Source of the DNA: an uncultured Roseovarius sp. | GTDB lineage: Bacteria > Pseudomonadota > Alphaproteobacteria > Rhodobacterales > Rhodobacteraceae | Assembly (NCBI GenBank): GCA_947503145.1 | Contig: CANNCP010000009.1 | Location: forward strand, 62,001 to 126,000 | Direction of reading: 5' to 3' | Length of the DNA: 64,000 nucleotides | Shown here: positions 60,405-64,000 of the stretch, in pieces | Layout of the letters: every line of letters starts with the position of its first letter | Position numbering within the stretch: the stretch's first letter is position 1 | The notes under the pieces: model-generated | The model's database searches: none | Told to the model about the DNA's origin: nothing | What the model saw: the letters and a program-made list of their open reading frames with translations, nothing else | Made by a program: the position numbers and the translations under genes

Positions 60405-61045
60405 AGGTTCTTATCCTCATAATCACAGAGATCGCGGATCAGGCATGATCCGCACATTGGTTTGCGCGCCTTGCAGTGATACCGCCCGTGCAGGATCAGC
60501 CAGTGATGCGCGTGGTGCTGGAAATCCGCCGGTATGTGATCCTCGATAGCGCGCTCCACGGCCACCACGTCCTTGCCCGGGCAGATGCCTGTCCGGTTGC
60601 CGACGCGAAAGATGTGTGTGTCGACCGCCTGCGCGGGAATGCCCCACCACATGTTCAGCACCACATTGGCGGTCTTGCGCCCCACGCCGGGCAGCGATTG
60701 CAGCGCTGCGCGACTGTTCGGCACCTCGCCGCCATATTTGTCCACCAGAATCTGGCTCAGCTTGATCACGTTCTTCGCCTTCTGGCGAAACAGGCCGATG
60801 GTCTTGATATGCTCGGTCACGCCCTCGATGCCGAGATCGAGCATCTTTTGCGGCGTGTCGGCGATGGCAAAGAGACCCCGAGTGGCCTTGTTCACACCAG
60901 CGTCGGTCGCTTGTGCGCTGAGGGCCACAGCCACCACCAGCGTATAGACATTCACATGTTCCAGCTCGCCTTTCGGCTCTGGCTCGGCCGCTTGGAAACG
61001 CTCGAAAATGGCGCGGATGGTATGGTAGTCTAGTTGCTTGATCAT
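60401..61045 (-). CDS. nth: Endonuclease III
   Basis: This 214-residue base-excision enzyme starts MIKQLDYHTI at 61045 with AGGAG 5 bp upstream. The helix-hairpin-helix is LPGVGRKTANVV with the catalytic lysine, followed by the catalytic aspartate in AVDTHIFRV. The iron-sulphur ligands C-x6-C-x2-C-x5-C are in CKARKPMCGSCLIRDLC near the C-terminus. It removes oxidised pyrimidines and nicks the DNA. It is divergent from the Ada-like repair gene across about 100 bp, forming a small repair pair. Confidence 0.97.
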   Translation of the reverse strand: MIKQLDYHTIRAIFERFQAAEPEPKGELEHVNVYTLVVAVALSAQATDAGVNKATRGLFAIADTPQKMLDLGIEGVTEHIKTIGLFRQKAKNVIKLSQILVDKYGGEVPNSRAALQSLPGVGRKTANVVLNMWWGIPAQAVDTHIFRVGNRTGICPGKDVVAVERAIEDHIPADFQHHAHHWLILHGRYHCKARKPMCGSCLIRDLCDYEDKNL

Positions 61046-61147
61046 GCACGCTCCTATGCCCGGTAAAACGCATTTGCGCAACATTCGGGTCGCATGGCTG
61101 ACACTACAGGACTAGTTTGAAGCTCAGGCACCAGAGGACTGCGAGAC

Positions 61148-61990
61148 ATGAACATTCAGACCGATCAAGATTATCACTACCACGTCATGCGTCGCGCGAT
61201 CGACCTCATCGACGCAGGTGGCACCGACATGACCCTTGATCAGCTCGCGGGCTCCATGGGCATGAGCTCCGCCCATTTCCAGCGCCTGTTTTCCGCCTGG
61301 GTGGGCGTGTCGCCCAAGCGCTACCAGCAATACCTGACGCTGGGCCATGCCAAGACCCTGCTGGAGGACCGTTTCACGACGCTGGAGGCAGCGGGCGCGG
61401 CAGGGTTGTCGGGAACGGGCCGCCTGCACGATCTTTTCCTGCGGTGGGAGGCGATGAGCCCCGGCGAATTCGCCCGCAAGGGTGACGGTCTGACGATCTG
61501 TTGGGGCTGGTTCGACAGCCCGTTCGGGCCAAGTCTGGTGATGGGGACGGAGCGCGGCATCTGCGGCATCGGCTTTGCCGCCGAGGCAGGAGCCGACGCA
61601 ACCATGCAGGACCTCATGGGGCGCTGGCCCAGGGCTGCATTCGTCGAAGACGAGGCAATGCTGCACCCCTGGGTGCTGGCTGCTTACGGCGCGGATACGG
61701 CCCGGCCTGCGCCGCTCTACCTGATCGGCGCACCGTTCCAGATCAAGGTGTGGGAGGCGCTGCTGCAGATACCCTCCGGCCACGTCACCAGCTATTCCGA
61801 GATCGCAGGCGCCATCGGCAAACCGCGCGCGGTGCGCGCCGTGGGCACGGCTGTAGGGCGCAACCCGATCAGCCTGCTCATCCCCTGCCACCGGGCGCTG
61901 CGCAAATCCGGCGAGCTTGGCGGCTATCATTGGGGGTTGCCGGTGAAGCGGTCCATCCTGGCATGGGAAAGCGCGCGAGCGGACGCGTGA
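61148..61990 (+). CDS. Ada-like protein: AraC-type HTH plus O6-methylguanine methyltransferase
   Basis: This 280-residue protein has an AraC-type helix-turn-helix at about residues 15-105 (MTLDQLAGSMGMSSAHFQRLF) and a C-terminal methylguanine methyltransferase domain. The acceptor cysteine is Cys247 in IPCHRALR. It lacks the N-terminal zinc domain of E. coli Ada that senses methylphosphotriesters, so how it would be activated is unclear. It repairs O6-alkylguanine by irreversible transfer to the cysteine and may regulate its own gene. It is divergent from nth. Confidence 0.92.
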   Translation: MNIQTDQDYHYHVMRRAIDLIDAGGTDMTLDQLAGSMGMSSAHFQRLFSAWVGVSPKRYQQYLTLGHAKTLLEDRFTTLEAAGAAGLSGTGRLHDLFLRWEAMSPGEFARKGDGLTICWGWFDSPFGPSLVMGTERGICGIGFAAEAGADATMQDLMGRWPRAAFVEDEAMLHPWVLAAYGADTARPAPLYLIGAPFQIKVWEALLQIPSGHVTSYSEIAGAIGKPRAVRAVGTAVGRNPISLLIPCHRALRKSGELGGYHWGLPVKRSILAWESARADA

Positions 61991-62089
61991 ACGGAATTTT
62001 TATAGGTTCGGTTTCGGAAGATACCGATTTCCCCCGGCAGGTTCTGCGCAGGGAAAACACCGCGCTGCGCTCGGCTGTGCCCGCCGACT

Positions 62090-62566
62090 TTACCGTAGTG
62101 TCACGGCACCCTTGAGCCTGTTGGTCGCGGCGCCATTGACCTGATTGACCTTCGACGTGAACGTACCGCCACCCGACGCCTGTAGCCACAGGCCCATGCC
62201 CCTGTTTACGGTCCAGTAACCGGTCAGCTCGCTCTCGGGCATGGTTCGCCGCGCCACCCACCCCAGCAGCACCCGGTCGCCCTCCAGCCCGTCCAGAACA
62301 CACACGCCGTTGCCCTCGGCCGCGCCATCACGCATTTCGACTACGCCGAAACACTCTCCGGACATTTGGTTCATCGGATGAGTCTTGTCGTCCATTTCGA
62401 ATTTTGAGTAATGGACGCGCGTGTCGAGAATATTGTGATCGGGACCGAATTTGATCCATTCCGATGTCGACTGCCCGGAGGCGACACCATCACTATTGAA
62501 CACTTCGGCATGCCCCTGCGTCGCTGCGATTACGGCAAATGCAGCAATTGCCAGTCCTTTTATCAT
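62090..62566 (-). CDS. Exported hypothetical protein
   Basis: This 158-residue protein starts MIKGLAIAAFAVIA at 62566, with a strong GGGGGGATAG ribosome site. A signal peptide is likely cleaved after GHA, leaving a mature beta-rich protein (EVFNSDGVASGQSTSEWIKF). Two cysteines in the mature part (GECFGVV and GVCVLDG) may form a disulphide. I do not recognise the family. It is divergent from the OmpA-like gene across 253 bp. The open frame continues upstream to 63196 but that part is the shadow of the OmpA-like gene. Confidence 0.78.
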   Translation of the reverse strand: MIKGLAIAAFAVIAATQGHAEVFNSDGVASGQSTSEWIKFGPDHNILDTRVHYSKFEMDDKTHPMNQMSGECFGVVEMRDGAAEGNGVCVLDGLEGDRVLLGWVARRTMPESELTGYWTVNRGMGLWLQASGGGTFTSKVNQVNGAATNRLKGAVTLR

Positions 62567-62819
62567 AGCTATCCCCCCAGTTTTCAAATCTTTGCTTGTC
62601 CAGTTGGCCGAGCGTAGGGGTGTCAAGCCTGTATTGCAATAAATCCGCTGCCGACCAGGGTCTGCCGCTCCGCCGTGCCAACCTGTCTGAAAGCATCCTG
62701 CGACGCTGAAATTTGCGCGAAATGCCGCCGAATTCCGCTGTATTGCACCTTGGGCAAACGCGGATCTACGCCTATAGTCGGCCAACCCGGTCCAACCTGA
62801 ACAACAAAGAGGCAAACCC

Positions 62820-63488
62820 ATGATCCGAGCAACCAAACCCATCCTTTTTCTCGCGGCATCCTCGCTGGCGCTGGTCAGCGCCTGCACCCAGCCGGCCCAT
62901 CTGCAGGGTAGCGGCACCGACCCCAACCAAAAGACGAAACAGGGCGCGCTCATCGGCGGCGTGCTCGGGGCGCTCACCGGTGCGGCGGCCAGCGACAAGA
63001 GGGGCAAGGGGGCTGTGATCGGCGGGGCCATCGGCGCGCTGGGCGGTGCTGCCATCGGCAACGCATTGGACAAGCAGGAGGCGGAGTTGCGCCGTGATCT
63101 GGAAAGCGACCGGGTCAAGGTCACCAATACCGGCGACCGGCTGATCGTGACGCTGCCGCAAGACATCCTCTTTGCCGTGGACAGCGCGCGGGTCAATTCC
63201 AGCCTGCGCGGCGATCTGCTGACTGTGTCGAACAGCCTGCAATCCTATCCTGACACGACGGTGCAGGTGGTGGGCCACACCGACAACACCGGCGAGGCGG
63301 CGTATAATCAAGGCCTGTCCGAGCGCCGCGCCAATGCAGTGGCCGACGTGCTGATGGATGGCGGCGTCGGGTTTGGCCGCATCCAGACCTTTGGCCGTGG
63401 CGAGGATCAGCCCATCTCATCGAACCTGACGCCCGAGGGCCGTGCCCAGAACCGCCGGGTCGAGATCGTGATCCTGCCGACCAGCTGA
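62820..63488 (+). CDS. OmpA-family lipoprotein with glycine-zipper domain
   Basis: This 222-residue protein has a lipoprotein signal ending LVSAC. A glycine-zipper region follows (about residues 40-80: GALIGGVLGALTGAAA, GAVIGGAIGALGGAAIG). The C-terminal OmpA domain binds peptidoglycan, with VVGHTDNTGEAAYNQGLSE and RRVEIVIL. The layout is like E. coli YiaD. It links the outer membrane to the cell wall. A strong terminator follows 25 bp after the stop. Confidence 0.93.
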   Translation: MIRATKPILFLAASSLALVSACTQPAHLQGSGTDPNQKTKQGALIGGVLGALTGAAASDKRGKGAVIGGAIGALGGAAIGNALDKQEAELRRDLESDRVKVTNTGDRLIVTLPQDILFAVDSARVNSSLRGDLLTVSNSLQSYPDTTVQVVGHTDNTGEAAYNQGLSERRANAVADVLMDGGVGFGRIQTFGRGEDQPISSNLTPEGRAQNRRVEIVILPTS

Positions 63489-63513
63489 TTAGCCGGTTCG
63501 CGCTGAGTTTCAG

Positions 63514-63546
63514 AAAGGCCCCGACAAACGCTCGGGGCCTTTTCTT
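63514..63546 (+). terminator. Rho-independent terminator after the OmpA-family gene
   Basis: The 11-bp stem AAAGGCCCCGA (63514-63524) pairs perfectly with TCGGGGCCTTT (63532-63542) around a 7-base loop, with TCTT following. It is the clearest terminator on the plus strand in this window. Confidence 0.92.
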
Positions 63547-63737
63547 ATGCCCGCCAGTGACCGTTTTGCAGCAGCCAGGTTTCACCAATTCCACAGCGGA
63601 TCACTATGGCTGTGCAAGAAGCCCGCGGTGCTGAATGCCGCGCCGCGCGCGCCTCACTGTCCGACTTTCATTGACGGCCCGTCGCCTTCACGCTACCCGA
63701 TTGCCCGAACTCAATGACCACAAGAGGACCGCACCCC

Positions 63738-64000
63738 ATGACCACGCACTCGCTTCTCATTCTGCCCGGTGACGGGATCGGCCCCGAAGTGATGACCGAG
63801 GTCCGCAAGATCATCGACTGGTTTGGCGCCAAGCGTGACTTGCCCTTTGACGTGTCCGAGGATCTGGTGGGCGGCTGCGCCTATGATAAACACGGCACCC
63901 CCTTGCACGACGATACGATGGCGAAGGCACAAGAGGTGGACGCGGTGCTGTTGGGGGCCGTCGGCGGGCCGAAATACGACGATCTGGATTTCTCGGTAAA
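63738..64000 (+). CDS. leuB: 3-isopropylmalate dehydrogenase, C-terminus beyond window
   Basis: The first 87 codons are visible and end at the window edge without a stop. The start [19 protein letters not shown] follows AAGAGG. The [13 protein letters not shown] segment is typical of the isopropylmalate/isocitrate dehydrogenase family. [16 protein letters not shown] near residues 71-86 specifically points to LeuB, as isocitrate dehydrogenases differ there. The enzyme oxidises and decarboxylates 3-isopropylmalate in leucine biosynthesis. leuC and leuD are not between it and the previous gene, so they must lie elsewhere. Confidence 0.93.
   Translation, partial: MTTHSLLILPGDGIGPEVMTEVRKIIDWFGAKRDLPFDVSEDLVGGCAYDKHGTPLHDDTMAKAQEVDAVLLGAVGGPKYDDLDFSV

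Noticed and set aside
62567-63196. N-terminal extension of the exported hypothetical protein
   Set aside because: The open frame continues upstream but runs antisense through the OmpA-family gene. The start at 62566 has a strong ribosome site and a signal peptide.

Overview
The window looks like the chromosome of a marine-type alphaproteobacterium of the Rhodobacterales (Roseobacter group). The evidence is high GC content, short intergenic gaps with many 4-8 bp gene overlaps, and gene content typical of that group: mreBCD-mrdA-rodA-ghrA, tamAB, ctaD, a CHCC zinc-finger protein, a GT14-like glycosyltransferase and DUF1989 proteins. This assignment rests on recognised protein families, not on a database search.

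Left third (1-32.4 kb). A minus-strand run holds kpsT-kpsE-kdsA-phosphomannomutase followed by a RecD-like helicase that runs off the left edge; it points to export of a Kdo-linked capsule. Next come an ArsR-type repressor and its metal/metalloid permease, with two matching operator half-site pairs. A tight plus-strand operon at 7.7-16.3 kb combines a ThDP enzyme, HyuA, HyuB, an aminotransferase, a uronate-dehydrogenase-like SDR and an FAD oxidase, and is followed by a LysR regulator. I cannot assign it to a known pathway. After that come a UDG-like protein, SseB, and the cell-shape operon mreB-mreC-mreD-mrdA-rodA-ghrA on the minus strand. These are followed by a DUF1989/cupin pair, a VOC protein, ctaD with a clear terminator, lipB and a secreted peptidoglycan-binding protein.

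Island (32.54-38.75 kb). A tRNA-Leu(GAG) carries an integrated element bounded by an exact 59-bp direct repeat of the tRNA 3' part. The island is visibly more AT-rich. It encodes a tyrosine integrase, a protein with polymerase-palm-like motifs, two zinc-ribbon proteins with YbjQ-like C-terminal domains, a serine resolvase and a BamE/SmpA-like lipoprotein. It also has repeats and hairpins at its ends, one of which matches the integrase start region. It is the best candidate here for something undescribed.

Right part (39.1-64 kb). tamA-tamB are followed by davA-davB (lysine to 5-aminovalerate through the amide) and a Wza/KpsD-type export lipoprotein that may complete the capsule system at the left end. 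A divergent CoA-transferase/LysR/dehydratase group follows, then polA, a CHCC zinc finger, a lone ABC ATPase and a HIT protein. A GT14-like glycosyltransferase and a sulfotransferase are divergent from each other. The window ends with a PfkB kinase overlapping nth, an Ada-like methyltransferase, an exported hypothetical protein, an OmpA-family lipoprotein with a strong terminator, and the start of leuB.
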